In this document: one piece after another, positions 10,722 to 21,600 of the stretch
Numbering within the stretch: position 1 is the stretch's first letter
Layout: the number at the start of each line of letters is the position of its first letter
From: Nematopogon swammerdamellus
Lineage: Eukaryota > Arthropoda > Insecta > Lepidoptera > Adelidae
Length of the DNA stretch: 64,000 nucleotides
Direction of reading: 5' to 3'
Assembly (NCBI GenBank): GCA_946902875.1
Contig: OX336358.1
Span: 15,927,694-15,991,693, forward strand
The notes under the pieces: generated by a model
What the model saw: only the letters and a program-made list of their open reading frames with translations
The model's database searches: none
What the model was told of the DNA's origin: nothing
Program-made: the position numbers and the translations under genes

Positions 10722-11428
10722 TAGTGTTGCAACGAATAGTGTATTCGGCCGATGGCCGAATAGCCGAATATTCGGCAAATTATTCGGCCTTATTTTTATG
10801 TTTTTTAACCAATACTGTTTGTGCCGTAATTTGTACGTCTCATGCAGAAGTTTGCACTTCAATTCAATAAAAAATTCAATTTTATTATTGCGACATTTTG
10901 CGGCCGGTCGGTGTTTCCAGATGCTGCTGAGAAAATCGTCTTTCTCCATCACAACCTGCCTCTATTGGATTTCAAATATGAGTAGAGGTAAGAAAGAAAT
11001 GAAACAGTAACTTTTAAAAAAATTTTTTTTATTTAAAATCAAAAAATACAGGGATAAAATAAAATGAAACTAAATTGAAAAATACACTAAATAAACAACT
11101 CTTACTTAATCTCTTAATAATTGTTCTTATAGCCTACAGATTTAAGAATCATTCAAAAAATTGTGCAGTTTTTTTTTAATATTAAAGAAATCCATGTTAA
11201 GTTAATGGAGAGAGCATCTACTACATCACTAGTGAATTGATGTCTGCAGAAACCTTTTTTTTTAAATAAAATAAATATGTATTCTTTCATATTTCTTTTA
11301 ATTTAAGTAAGTTTTCGGCGGGCCGAATATTCGGCCAAAATTCCACTATTCGGTATTCGGCCAAATAGTGAAAAAGTGGGCGAATAGGCCGAATATCGAA
11401 TAGTTGCCGAATATTCGTTGCAACACTA
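10722..11428. mobile_element. Nonautonomous hAT-like element, 707 bp
   Basis: Termini are TAGTGTTGCAACGAATA and TATTCGTTGCAACACTA. Subterminal regions are rich in CGAATATTCGGC-like words on both sides. A perfect 8-bp target-site duplication CTAATAAT flanks it at 10714-10721 and 11429-11436, as expected for hAT transposons. It has no transposase frame; short open frames inside are not protein-like. It is inserted at the outer edge of the foldback element at 11437-12446, whose right edge reads AATAATAAATCTGTA inverted. Confidence 0.85.
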
Positions 11429-11436
11429 CTAATAAT

Positions 11437-12446
11437 AAATCTGTAGGGGAAGGTCATGGAGTAAGTTACTTAGTTTTATGAGATTTGCGTTTCTAGTCTC
11501 TATGTATGATACAAAAACGACATTGACGATTTTTAGAAATCTTTTCTGTATGTATGTATGTTCCTCCATAACTCTTAAACCGATCATGTTAATTCGATGA
11601 AACTTAGTACAAGCACATTTAACTATACGTGACACAGGATAGGCTAAATAAAATTCTGGCTGATGTGGCTCTCATCACATCAAAGTCAATGGTTATAGCG
11701 TATTAAATGAGTGCTCAAATAAGGGATGTAGCCGAAAAGCTCGAAAGCAGAAAGTTTGACTTCGGAACTTTGTTCTGACTAGTTAGGAGGTACTTACTTG
11801 TATTTTTCTGGTTTGCACCTACCTCGACCCGCGCTTCTTCACTTCGCGCCTCACGCTACAGCCGCTGACGCCCAGCCTTGGAGGAAATTCTAGGCGTCAG
11901 CGGGTGTAGCGTGCGGCGCGAAGTGAGGAAGCGCGGGCCGAGGTAGGTGCAAACCAGAAACAGACGACTAGTACACGCGTCAACTAAGCCATTTCTGAAG
12001 CTGCTGGGATCTAGCTGCATGGGTAAAGCTGGGTACAGCTGACATGCCGACTTAGCCAATGGGCACACTTTATCAATAACTAGGTTTCGCCCGCGGTTTC
12101 GCTCGCGCTAAATTCGTATTTAAAAAGAACAAAGTAAGCAAGCCCGCTACCGTACCTTTATTTCGGCACGCGGAACAATTCGGTTTGTATGAGAGCCACA
12201 TCTTAGCGTAACCGGAACTGAATTGTATTAGCCTATCCTGTGTCCCGTATAGTTAAATGTGCTTGTACTAAGTTTCATCGAATTCGGATGATCGGTTTAA
12301 GGGTTATAGAAAAACATACATACATACAGGAAATATTTCTAAAAATCGTCAATTTAGTTTTAGTATCATACATAGAGTCTACAAACGCAATATCTCATAA
12401 AACAAAGTAACTTACTCCATTACCATCCCTTACAGATTTATTATTA
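11437..12446. repeat. Foldback element I
   Basis: Arms of about 250 bp are inverted copies: AATAATAAATCTGTA, GGAGTAAGTTACTTAGTTTT, TTGACGATTTTTAGAAAT, AAACTTAGTACAAGCACATT, ACGTGACACAGGATAGGCTA on the left (to about 11685) recur inverted at about 12190-12446. A single arm is repeated at 57174-57480. The interior contains the hairpin at 11811-11965 and a CCCGCGGTTTCGCTCGCG motif near 12090. Confidence 0.7.
11811..11965. repeat. GC-rich palindrome
   Basis: Arms of about 65 bp: GTTTGCACCTACCTCGACCC through CACGCTACAGCCGCTGACGC, a short A/T loop, then the near-perfect inverse ending GGCCGAGGTAGGTGCAAAC. It would fold as a long hairpin and sits in the centre of foldback element I. Confidence 0.8.
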
Positions 12447-12877
12447 GTACCTATTGATAAATGTTCTTTGCATCTTCCTTTTGCACCATGATTTATGTCA
12501 CATATTCCATATAGAAGTACAGACACTGGAGTGTATGTTGTGTATTTCAACTCACGCGCAGGCTAATGTGGCCCCCCGAAATTCTTACAACTCGCGACTG
12601 CGTGCCGAGCATCTCAACCGAAAGAACGCATCAGCTTATTGTGTAGTCACTAATGCCATACTGTGTATCACACCTAATGCTCGTCACAACTGCTGACGAC
12701 GGTCGTATTCATGTTGAGTTTACATAATCGAAAATACTGCATATGAAGAATACCAACCTCCAAAGCCATTCGTGCATCGGTGTTCGGAGTTCGGACAATG
12801 ATATAAGGAGACGTCATAAACCTGGCACACGCCTTCATTCGGCAGAAATATAATGTCATTTTTTCTAATACATTCTT
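12447..12877. other. No gene seen
   Basis: Short open frames occur on both strands, overlapping in opposite directions, with no family resemblance. Confidence 0.4.
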
Positions 12878-12965
12878 TTACCCGCGGCTTTGCTCGCATA
12901 GGCTATGTCCATCCTGAAGGTCCATTCTAAATATTGGTGAATTTTTTTTTTAAATCGGATGAGTA
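12878..12965. repeat. Fragment of CCCGCGGCTT repeat
   Basis: CCCGCGGCTTTGCTCGC and the following words match the edge of the repeats at 59726-60250 and 63575-64000. Confidence 0.45.
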
Positions 12966-13004
12966 TTTTCGTAGATTACCTCCTACATCCAAACTTACAA
13001 ACTT

Positions 13005-13560
13005 ATACTTAGGTTTCCGGCAACTAATCGAGTCTAAGGCCAAAACTGCATCCCATTGGAAATACTTTTCCGCAATCAGCGGTTCTTCTCGCCGGCACAA
13101 CTATTCCTGTTGTACAAAACACAGATTAGGCCGGTGATGGAGTACTGCATACACATCTGGGAGGTGTCCTTGGACTCGATACAGCACCCAGCCATCCGTT
13201 TTGTTGGTAACCCGAAACTTACGTATGGTCGGAGTCTCCGAGTCACAGACGATTTGTAGGTTCGCTTAGTATGTTTTACACTCAGGTTTTGCAGATACCT
13301 TCTATCACGTACACAGCTCTGTGGAACTAGCATCCCTTATTCCCTGCCACCCGTCCTATCTCCGCATGACTCGTCACAGAGACTCAGCACTCTTTTGTTG
13401 TTGACATTGAGCTTTTGAGAAACTATCGGTTCTCTAAATCGTTTCCTTGTCGCACCGGTAGGGTGTGGACTGTCTTCCGACGAGTGTTTCCCGAATCCTT
13501 TAACCTGGGTGTCTTCAAACGTCGTATTAACAGTCCGCAAATCTGCTAGCATGGCACCTA
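13005..13560 (+). pseudogene. LINE ORF2 C-terminal region, frameshifted
   Basis: Plus-strand pieces in different frames reconstruct the end of a LINE reverse transcriptase gene: FSPAQLFLLYKTQIRPVMEY then WEVSLDSIQHPAIRFVGNPK near 13080-13230, and FPCRTGRVWTVFRRVFPESF then NLGVFKRRIN near 13440-13535. These match the order seen at 62040-62478 (SLDSIQRRAIRLIGDPKLT, FLCRTAKIWNGLPVSVFP, NLGIFKRRVN). At least one frameshift and internal stops separate the pieces, so it is dead. Confidence 0.75.
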
Positions 13561-13574
13561 ACTGGGCGTGGACT

Positions 13575-14012
13575 CTTTTTTTTTTTTTTTTTTTTTATGG
13601 AACCTGACACGGTTGGCTACATCACCTACAACATCCGTGATGTCAGCCCATAACACCGGGTGAACTAGGTGCTATGTCAGTGCTTCCCTTCATTTCGCGC
13701 CGGCTACACTGAACTGGACGGAAAACACGAACTATTTACATAGCCGTTTCGACCGACGTTTCGCTCAGTGCGGTGGTACCAACCCGGCCGGGATAAACCC
13801 TACCACCCAGTAAGGTAAGAAGGGAAGGGACCTACAGTTTAACGTGGAATCCGAACCACGGTCAGCCTCCAACGGTCGGGCGGTCATCCATCCAATAACT
13901 GACCGCACCACTGAGCTGCCGAGGCTGACGATCCCTTAGTCGACTTTTACGACATGCGACGGGGAGAGATGCAGTGGGGCTATTCTTTTTAAGTACCGAC
14001 CCCACACGGTAC
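13575..14012 (-). repeat. SINE-B preceded by repeat-C module
   Basis: Poly-T of about 22 at the left edge, a full SINE-B body and head to GTCAGCCTCGG (about 13929), then the repeat-C 5' module (GTGTGGGGTCGGTACTTAAA, GTCGACTTTTACGACATGCG read on the plus strand) to about 14012. The same complete arrangement occurs at 21601-22078, with the two modules a few bases apart. Confidence 0.8.
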
Positions 14013-14324
14013 AATGGACTCGCACGGAATCCGCATAAAAAAACTCGGCGGCTGAGGTGTGAAAGTATGCCGACTATTATAATTTTTCCTTGCAGATTCC
14101 AGATTCCAGATAATCTGTCGTGCCCGCACATAAAGTAAAAGATTTACTCGAATGAGGTGCTTGAATACGACTGGAATTTTTATTGGGTTTTACTGCTTTG
14201 ATAATAGAATAAGTTCGGTCATGTTGGAAGAACGTATGATAGGAGACTAACGAAAAAAAATTATGAAGCAAATGTGAGTGGAAGAGTCGGGAAGGGAAGG
14301 GTCGCCCTAGACGCACTTACCTGG

Positions 14325-14510
14325 ACCAGATCGGGCATGTGCTCAAAAAGGGTCTAGTGCGTACCTAGTACCCGTAACCGACGAGCATGTATGAAGAAGA
14401 TTATGGGAGTGGAAGAGGCGGCAGAGGTGTGTCAGGATCGTGGCACGTGGAGATCCGTTGTATCTGCATAACCCACCTGGAAACAGGCGTGACGCTATGT
14501 ATGTATGTCT
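14325..14510 (+). pseudogene. LINE C-terminus (SAYPTGKQA type)
   Basis: A plus-strand frame gives RRACMKKIMGVEEAAEVCQD then RGTWRSVVSA, stop, PTWKQA and a terminal stop, preceded by CTGGACCAGATCGGGCATGT. This is the ending (VCQDRxxWRSVVSAYPTGKQA) seen intact at 40669-40855 on the other strand. An in-frame stop replaces the Tyr, so it is a pseudogene. The clade is not certain. Confidence 0.7.
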
Positions 14511-15790
14511 ATAGGTACTGTCTATCTAGATAGAATGTAATTTTTATTTTCGGACCCTCAATCAATAATCATACTTTTATCTCTGAAAAGGGAATGTGCA
14601 GGATTCATATCTTACAAACTCTACATAATCAACACATCTACATAATTGTGTGAACGAGATAGTGGGATGAAACAACTCAACAGTTATGCTATGAATCATT
14701 TGGAGGTGCCATACCAAGTGACTCATTTTTGAGCGCTGGTATAGTGAACGATGATATAGTATGAATAAAAGACGATCATTGCGATTTCAAATGAGTAAAA
14801 ACATTTATTTCTGTATTTTTTCACTCGCAAATAGTTAGGTACAGTTGAATGACATATTGAGAAGACATGTTTTAGTGAAACTATAAATTAACCATAATAT
14901 GTATCAGTAGGTGTTGTTTAAAACAAATACAATGTTAATTTGTTTGCTAAAACAATGTGGTTTCATCAAAAGTACTTCTTCTCTTTGTTGTTACTAATTT
15001 TTAATTTGAGAATGGCACGTGGGATGTGACACGGTTTTCTAACATACATATTTATAGGTAATGTACCTTTATTTCTTTTATAACTTAAGCAATGCTGCAA
15101 TTAAGTAATCTGTGTAATGGTGGACATACCCATCGATAAATTAACCGATTTCAACACCTCCAGTTAAGTGTTAATAGTAATCTATCGGTTAAAGTGACAT
15201 CTCTCATATAGTTCACAGGAGTTAACCGGCAGCTATATCTTAGCTTAGCCGGAGGTGGTGAGATCGGTCCAATGTCGCAAATATTCTCAAATTAAAATAT
15301 TGTAGATAATATTATATTAAGTACCTATTCAATCGTCACAAAAAAAATTTCTATACCTATAAGAGTAATTTAGGACAAGGGTTTATGTTCAAATAAATTA
15401 GTTAACTCGGACAACGCAGCAGTGTTGTCAGACACAGACCAACAATTTGTTGGTTTATATTGGAACATTCAGTGTGGGGGAGTTGTCGCGTATGCGTGCG
15501 AGTGAGACATACACGGGCGTAGCCAGCGGGTTCAACCCCCTCTCCCAAAATAAAAAGTGTAATTAATTAGTAAATGTATTTGTAATATCATTCCCGTTGA
15601 TTTGATTTCTAAACCCCAAGAAAATTAAACCTAACTGACTAAAACTAGTACTACGCCCGTGGGGACATACAATCTAGCCAGTCATGGATGAACGTAGCCA
15701 GCAAACGGACGTGCGCTAGGATGCGTCTCACTCAAACACGTTTTCACTGGATTTACGATCTTGTATTCAACTCACTTCACACTCAAAGTT
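14511..15790. other. Low-repeat sequence; short CGTAGCC inverted ends
   Basis: No coding pattern. ACGGGCGTAGCCAGCGGG at about 15514 and CTACGCCCGTG at about 15651-15662 are inverted and may bound a small MITE of about 150 bp. Confidence 0.4.
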
Positions 15791-15792
15791 CC

Positions 15793-15825
15793 TATATAAA
15801 CGAATGTCTATCACTATCAATCAGT
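15793..15825 (+). promoter_or_regulatory. Candidate TATA/initiator core promoter
   Basis: TATATAAA at 15793-15800 is followed by TCAGT (arthropod initiator consensus) at 15821-15825; the A at 15823 is 30 bases from the first T of the TATA box, the standard spacing. Downstream is a short leader, an ATG at about 15862 opening MSQITERNQT, and a donor-like ACG|GTACGT at about 15892. No second exon could be identified before 21300, so the transcription unit is hypothetical. Confidence 0.35.
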
Positions 15826-15892
15826 ACTGCGTCACTATCGTACAACAGATCATCACTCATATGAGTCAAATTACCGAGAGAAATCAAACGGT

Positions 15893-17038
15893 ACGTTTTA
15901 TCACTTACTACAAACTCTATAATATTTACAAGAAACTAGATATAAATTAAATACAACGAAAACTTTACAATTACATACTTATAGTGTACACACTGGACTC
16001 ACATACATAATGTATATTATATATATTTACAGATATATTTGAGTTCATCTAGTAATGTCATACCTACTATGGCAATGAAAACGCACTTATCAAAGGAACA
16101 AACTTGTATCTAATATTATAATTTACAATATTCTTTTGCAGTAGGTAGGTATATATCTTACGTTAAATACAGAGCTACCTACACGCGTCATTTTACATAT
16201 TCCACTGTTTTATATACATTTTATATTTATAATTCCGGTAAATAAACAAAAAGAAATGCCACATTAAATAATATTATTATATCAATGCATTGCGCGCCAT
16301 CTTGAAAGTAAATGAACGTTTGCAAATAATTTTAACATCGGTATATATTTAAATACCTAAATAAAAAAAAAATCTAAATCAGCAACTACTAATTAAAACT
16401 TGCAAAAAGCTTCGAAGCCGTCGACAGCTTGTAACGCGAACAACTACATTGTAATAACTGTCAAAATTGTGACAACCGTGAAACATATTCGTCGGCAACT
16501 AATTACGAATAATGAGAAAATACGTGTTTTAATTGTGGTACAAGCGGCGTTGCATAAATTAGTACGGAACCGGTGCGACGGACGAAAGAAAAACGCGTTT
16601 TTATAGCGCCTGGCTTTTGACAAGACTATTAGGCCTAGAACGTGTAATAGGCCTATAATGGGATACGCTTTCTTGATGTAAAATATCGACGGTGTTGAAG
16701 AATAATTTATGGCTGCTCCATGACATTGAAAATAATGGCCGTTATGGCATGACGTTTTGTAGAAATAACCATTGACTTGAAATAACGTTGCGTCATTGTG
16801 GACAAATTCTTGAACGCCGATTGGATAGAGGTACTTACAGTTTTGTAATCAAAAGTGTTTGAATGCAAACACAATTAACTCTTAGTGTCAGATATATTTC
16901 CGTTTAATTTGGCACTTTCAAAATTCCTTGTCACACATGAAATGAGAAGCTGGCGAACAATAATATCTGTTCACGCCTCAATCATGTTAACATTGTTTAT
17001 TCCAACTTAATAAATATTTTAGAAAGCGGAGCTGTAAA
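15893..17038. other. No gene recognised
   Basis: AT-rich sequence. The 68-codon frame at 16400-16606 does not resemble a family I know. If the promoter at 15793 is real this could be its first intron. Confidence 0.4.
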
Positions 17039-17369
17039 GTCGTATTTTTAATCAGACGAAGTAAACTGACGTTTGCTGGGATGCCAGGTTTTGAGAAAAA
17101 ATAAATAGTGTTGTGACGCAAACTATCGATAATAATCACTCACTCAATAATTAATATAAAATAGCTATAAAATATAAAATAAATCATAAAAAAGCGATAG
17201 GGGTTTTCAGGATCTAATAGATGTGTAATCCAAACATATAAAATAGAAATTAAAGTCATGCTAAGGATTTAGAAAAGCTTTTTATTAACAGAAAAATGTT
17301 ACACCCTAAGAATGTTGAATTAAATTGCTAAATCGGAAGTTGAACTCACGACAATTAGAATAAACAAAT

Positions 17370-17795
17370 TTTTTACCAGAATCACTGTTTTTCTAGCATA
17401 ATTTTTGGAAAATTATTTTATCAACCTGGGGAAATTTTAAAAATAGCATCTGGCAACTCTTCTCAGTGACAGATAAGTTGTTTATATAATATTTATGAGT
17501 AGATAACTATTAATTGTGTTATATTTTTTTTATCAGAAACACTGTTTTTCTACTATAATTTTGGGGAAATTATTTTTCAACCTGTGGAAATTTAAAAAAA
17601 TCGCATCTGGCAACTCTCGTCAATGACAGATAAGTCGTTTATATAATATTTATGAATAGATAACTATTAATTGTGTTATATTTTTTTATCAGAAACACTG
17701 TTTTTCTAGTATAATTTTGGGGAAATAATTTTTTAACCTGGGGAAATTGGAAAAATAGCATCTGGCAACTCCTGTCAATGACAGGAGCAACATTA
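17370..17795. repeat. Tandem array, period about 157 bp
   Basis: The anchor CACTGTTTTTCT occurs at 17383, 17540 and 17696. Each unit contains AACCTGGGGAAATTT-like and GCATCTGGCAACTC words. Three diverged units. Confidence 0.8.
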
Positions 17796-17824
17796 TTTTG
17801 CAACACTATTTTGCAAAGTGACAT

Positions 17825-18130
17825 TTTGAATTGATTTTGAAAACAATCGGTCCAGTAACTATAAAGTTCAAAAAGGCGGCCACATTTTTTAATTTTGACA
17901 ACAGATTCGTATTCAGGGCCCACACATACTACCCAGATATCGATTTTGAAAGCAATCTGTCAAGTAACTAAAAAGTTCAAAATAGCGGCCACTTGTTTTA
18001 AATTTTGACTACAGATTCGTATTCAGAACCCACACAGACACCCAGATATCGATTTTGAAAGCAATCGGTCCAGTAACTAAAAAGTTCAAAATGTCGGCCA
18101 CTTTTTTAAATGTTCACTACAGATTCGTAT
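17825..18130. repeat. Tandem array, period 109 bp
   Basis: The anchor GATTTTGAAA occurs at 17833, 17942 and 18051. Units share AATCGGTCCAGTAACT, AAAGTTCAAAA and ACAGATTCGTATT. Confidence 0.8.
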
Positions 18131-18440
18131 TTGGTCTAGAAATAAGATTCAGGCGAAAAAACGTCAACATTCGAGAAAATATGAAAAAATAGGTTGTTTT
18201 ATTTTTTTCTCCGGAAATATCGACTTAAGTGAAAAACGTGTAAGAATGAAAGTGTCTTCTATTTTGTTTAGAAATAAGAATTCGCCAAAAAACATCACCA
18301 ATCGAGAACATTTTGGAAAAAACAAATTTTAGATTTTTTTTTCAACGGAAATATCGATTTTATTGAAAAACGTGTAAGAATAAAAGTGTCTTATATTTCC
18401 TCTAGAAATAAGATTCAGGCGAAAAAATATCAACATTGGA
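18130..18440. repeat. Tandem array, period about 133 bp
   Basis: The anchor TAGAAATAAG occurs at about 18137, 18269 and 18403. Units share GAAAAACGTGTAAGAAT and AAAGTGTCTT. Confidence 0.75.
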
Positions 18441-18885
18441 GAAATTAAATCAGGAAAGGGGGCGGAGCTTTCCATACAAATGCCGTCCTGCATAATTGAG
18501 AATCGCGGCGAGGTATAAATCGAGAACCAATGATGGTACGACAACAAATTAGGTCAAATTTCAATTTTCAAGCAGTTCGATACACTCTTAGATTATTTTA
18601 TCACATCTTCCCTGGTTTTCCTGTAAATTGAGTAGAAATAAAAATTTCTGAAAAAAATTATATCTCCATAACCGGCCACTCTAGAGAAAATCACCTAAGA
18701 ACAAAAGAAGCTTGTATTTAGTCAATAAATACGATCCCGAAGAAAAATCCAGTCCCGGAAATTTCCCAGGAAATGTTCAGAATTCCCAAACAAAGTGGTG
18801 GTTTTAACAACTCCATATTATATCCTCTCGCGAACTTTACCTACTTTGGTACCAAATCACACTACCTAATTCCGATCCCTGAATC

Positions 18886-19068
18886 TGATGTCAGCTCATA
18901 ACACCGGGTGAACTAAGTGCCATGTCAGTGCTTCTCCTCATTTCATGTCGGCTACACTGAACTGGACGGAAAACACGAGCTATTTACATAGCCGTTTCGA
19001 CCAACGTATCATTCAGTGCGGTGGTAGAAATCCGGCCGGGAAAAACCCTACCACCTAGTAAGGTAAGA
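18886..19068 (-). repeat. Truncated SINE-B
   Basis: Minus-strand SINE-B body lacking both the A tail and the head, lying inside the 17039-19331 element. Confidence 0.75.
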
Positions 19069-19331
19069 ATGGAATGAGGTGCAACCTCTCGAAATGAACA
19101 GTCCAATGCATTAAAATGTAGAACCGGACTCACTGGACTTCAACCTCTTAATGCCAAACCCAGAAAACAAAAAAATATACTAAAAGTATTGTTTATGATC
19201 GCAGATGGCCAAACCATAAAAAAAGTTTAGATTTTATCGTAGCACATCACTATTACATTAAATAAGGCAACATTATTTTGCAAAGTGACATTAGCTACTG
19301 TCAGTTTACTTCGTCTGATTAAAAATACGAC

Positions 19332-20251
19332 TATAGATAGTGTCAAGCTGACAATAATTTTATTGTACCGCGGGCAGTAAATCCAAGTCAAGCTTAATGA
19401 AAACCACATAAATTATATAATATGCGCAATTACGTAGATGCAAGAAAGCCAAGTAAAATGCTTGTTATTAAAATGTATTAAACTATGCGCATAGACACGA
19501 CCGGAGCGCGTCCTATTATAGAGTTTTAACAAAGAGTAAATTATGCGCGACGCACATTAGTTCCACCACGTTTATTTATTATTTCTTATACGGCGAATGA
19601 GTTATCTTACATCTTGACGTTAGAACATATCGTCTTCCTTTACCACATTCACCAAAGACATTTGGCGGCTACGAAGGCAGCGCATGCCATTTCCGAATAT
19701 AAAAGAATACATTGAACAATCTCTTTGAAGAAAAAAAAAAGAAATATAATTGAAGAATAAACAAACAAAATGTAAATAAACAAGGGCTTTGTGAAATAAG
19801 TAGATTTATATTGCAACATAAAATATCGATATTGCCTCCAATTACAAAGGACTGCAAAACATTCATCTGCGAACAATCGCCAATTACTTTAAAACGGCTC
19901 TCGAGCGACACTGAACTCTAAAACGGCTATAAATACAACTCATTTCAGATAGCAACTTCACATTTACTTCTTTCACTGTAAAATATTCCTTAAAGTCCTA
20001 TAAAACATCGCCCATTTCACATCGTAACTTGGTTCGCATAAAACCGGTATCTCGGCAGTTATTTTGCGAGGCGTATCGATATTGTCGCCGCGATCCTACC
20101 CGAGCATTCGACACGCTCGCTCCGATGGCGTTAAATTTAAAATTAATTTCTCGAAATGAGCCTCGATAGAAATCCATTACGGCAAAAGCAGCGTCGATTT
20201 AATTATAACTGTGTACTTTTCTAATTAAATGCCTTTATGAGAACGACCGAT
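19332..20251. other. Repeat-poor flank of homeobox gene
   Basis: No repeat or coding pattern. AT-rich words and several TAAT/ATTA cores (AAATTTAAAATTAATTTC near 20132, TTTAATTATAACT near 20198) make it a possible regulatory flank, but this is only inference from composition and position. Confidence 0.3.
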
Positions 20252-20311
20252 TACATAAACGATGGAGTACCGCAGGGATGTTTATTGGCTCCTACGCTTT
20301 TCCTCGTTTAA
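20252..20311 (+). pseudogene. Isolated reverse-transcriptase motif fragment
   Basis: The plus strand encodes YINDGVPQGCLLAPTLFLV followed by a stop. (N)DGVPQGxxLxPxLF is the conserved reverse-transcriptase motif upstream of the catalytic FADD block in LINEs. No other reverse-transcriptase piece adjoins it, so this is a roughly 60-bp relic. Confidence 0.6.
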
Positions 20312-21152
20312 TTGAGACTTTGATTTGATGACTATAAACGGTTGTCAAGATAATATTTTTTGTAAAAGTAAAATTTACATTTCCTATTATTCTGTCCGAA
20401 GCTAATTTTATTGAATAGATATTATATAGTTAGTATACATATATATATGAATATGAGACTTTTATATTGTAGAATTATTTAAATCGAAAGCGCCAATTTC
20501 GCTTTAAATATAAGTTCGTGAGCAAATAACTGACCGATAAAACAATTATCTTCGCCGATCGAAGAATACTCAAATATCACGCTCAACCGCTGAGCTTAAA
20601 AACAATTTACCGTCAGTGAGACTGATAGTTATAATTAAGTATAAGATTGAGCAGATAAGTGTCGGAAATATTTCATTTAATAACACGTTATGTGTTTAGT
20701 TTAGGCCTAGTTTGGGCTCGCGACCGACCGCGTTAACCTCGGCGTGAGTACATGCGTCGCCTCCTAGACACGACTGGGCACACCCACCCGACTCTACTTC
20801 AAGATGGCAGCTTGCGTCTCAAATATTTGATGACAATGATAGATAAGCTTATACCAACCGAAGTTAACCGAACCAAAGCAATTGGATGTGAAATCGTTAT
20901 TGAAAAATTTTAATGTCTCTATGTTTTACAAGAATACAATACAAAGTCGTTCGACAATTAATTGAATGTCGTAAATTTGGCACTTAAAATAATTTGACAA
21001 CAATAGGAAACATGACGACCGAATGTGAAGATAACAAAACTAATAGCGTTTGAGCTTTTTCAATTTATGAATAATAATTCTTTGTAACACAAACTGATGC
21101 TCGACAATACCTACATACATAAGACATTTTCACAGTATTTTAACCAATAATA
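20312..21152. other. Repeat-poor sequence downstream of homeobox gene
   Basis: No repeat or coding pattern was recognised. It directly follows the candidate polyadenylation signal of the homeobox gene on the minus strand. Confidence 0.35.
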
Positions 21153-21158
21153 TTTATT
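21153..21158 (-). terminator. Candidate polyadenylation signal
   Basis: TTTATT on the plus strand is AATAAA on the minus strand, about 150 bases past the stop codon of the homeobox gene. It is the nearest canonical signal, so the 3' UTR could be as short as about 170 bases. Further AATAAA words lie downstream, so the real site needs transcript data. Confidence 0.4.
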
Positions 21159-21306
21159 CAAGAACTCAGGTATTTAGGTAATAAAATCGTTGACTCTTAC
21201 TACTAAATAATAGTTTGCCCACATCGCAGGGCTCTACTCTGGGGTCACTTCTTTACGAGGTAATATTTACAGGTTTTAAATAAGTATTTAGTGTTTTTTT
21301 TAGTCT

Positions 21307-21513
21307 TTATGTTTCAGGTTCACTTTCACTGAGTTCATCCATGTCCATATCTATTAGTTCTTCGTCTTCTTCTTCGTAGGAGCTGTTGAAGCGGCCGGCG
21401 CCCTCCGGTTTGCTCCCCGAGGAGCTCGACTTGCCTCCCCCTGAAGACTTGGCTTCCTCCTCTTGCTGCATTCTTTTGTGTTTCGTTCTTCTGTTTTGGA
21501 ACCAAACTTTGAC
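21307..21513 (-). CDS. ems: EMX-class homeobox gene, terminal exon
   Basis: This exon encodes VKVWFQNRRTKHKRMQQ (homeodomain residues 45-60 plus), the DNA-recognition helix with invariant W48, F49, N51 and R53. A Ser/Gly linker and an acidic tail (EEEDEELIDMDMDELSESEP) follow, ending in TAA at 21307-21309. The acceptor is strong: a pyrimidine run and TTTGCAG immediately before GTC at 21513. Phase is 0 and joins TETQ of the exon at 49451-49623. RRTKHKRMQQE after the helix is typical of insect empty spiracles/E5 rather than vertebrate EMX (usually RTKFKRQK). Known family role: nuclear transcription factor patterning head segments, brain and tracheal openings. Which insect paralogue this is (ems or E5) cannot be settled from these exons. 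Confidence 0.92.
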   Translation of the reverse strand, partial: VKVWFQNRRTKHKRMQQEEEAKSSGGGKSSSSGSKPEGAGRFNSSYEEEDEELIDMDMDELSESEPET

Positions 21514-21600
21514 CTGCAAAGACAGAAAAGGGCTCGGTTATAAATTGTGTTTGTTTCAGAGTAGGAAAGAGGAAACATGAAGAAAGTTCTTGAATGATTT

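Larger units (their letters stand above)
17039..19331. mobile_element. 2.3-kb element with 32-bp terminal inverted repeats
   Basis: GTCGTATTTTTAATCAGACG... at 17039-17070 is an exact inverse of the 32 bases at 19300-19331. Between them lie three successive tandem arrays (17370-17795, 17825-18130, 18130-18440), a repeat of the GCAACATTATTTTGCAAAG motif near both the first array and the right end, and a nested SINE-B at 18886-19068. There is no transposase frame. I could not confirm a target-site duplication, so the exact boundaries and class are open. Confidence 0.6.
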
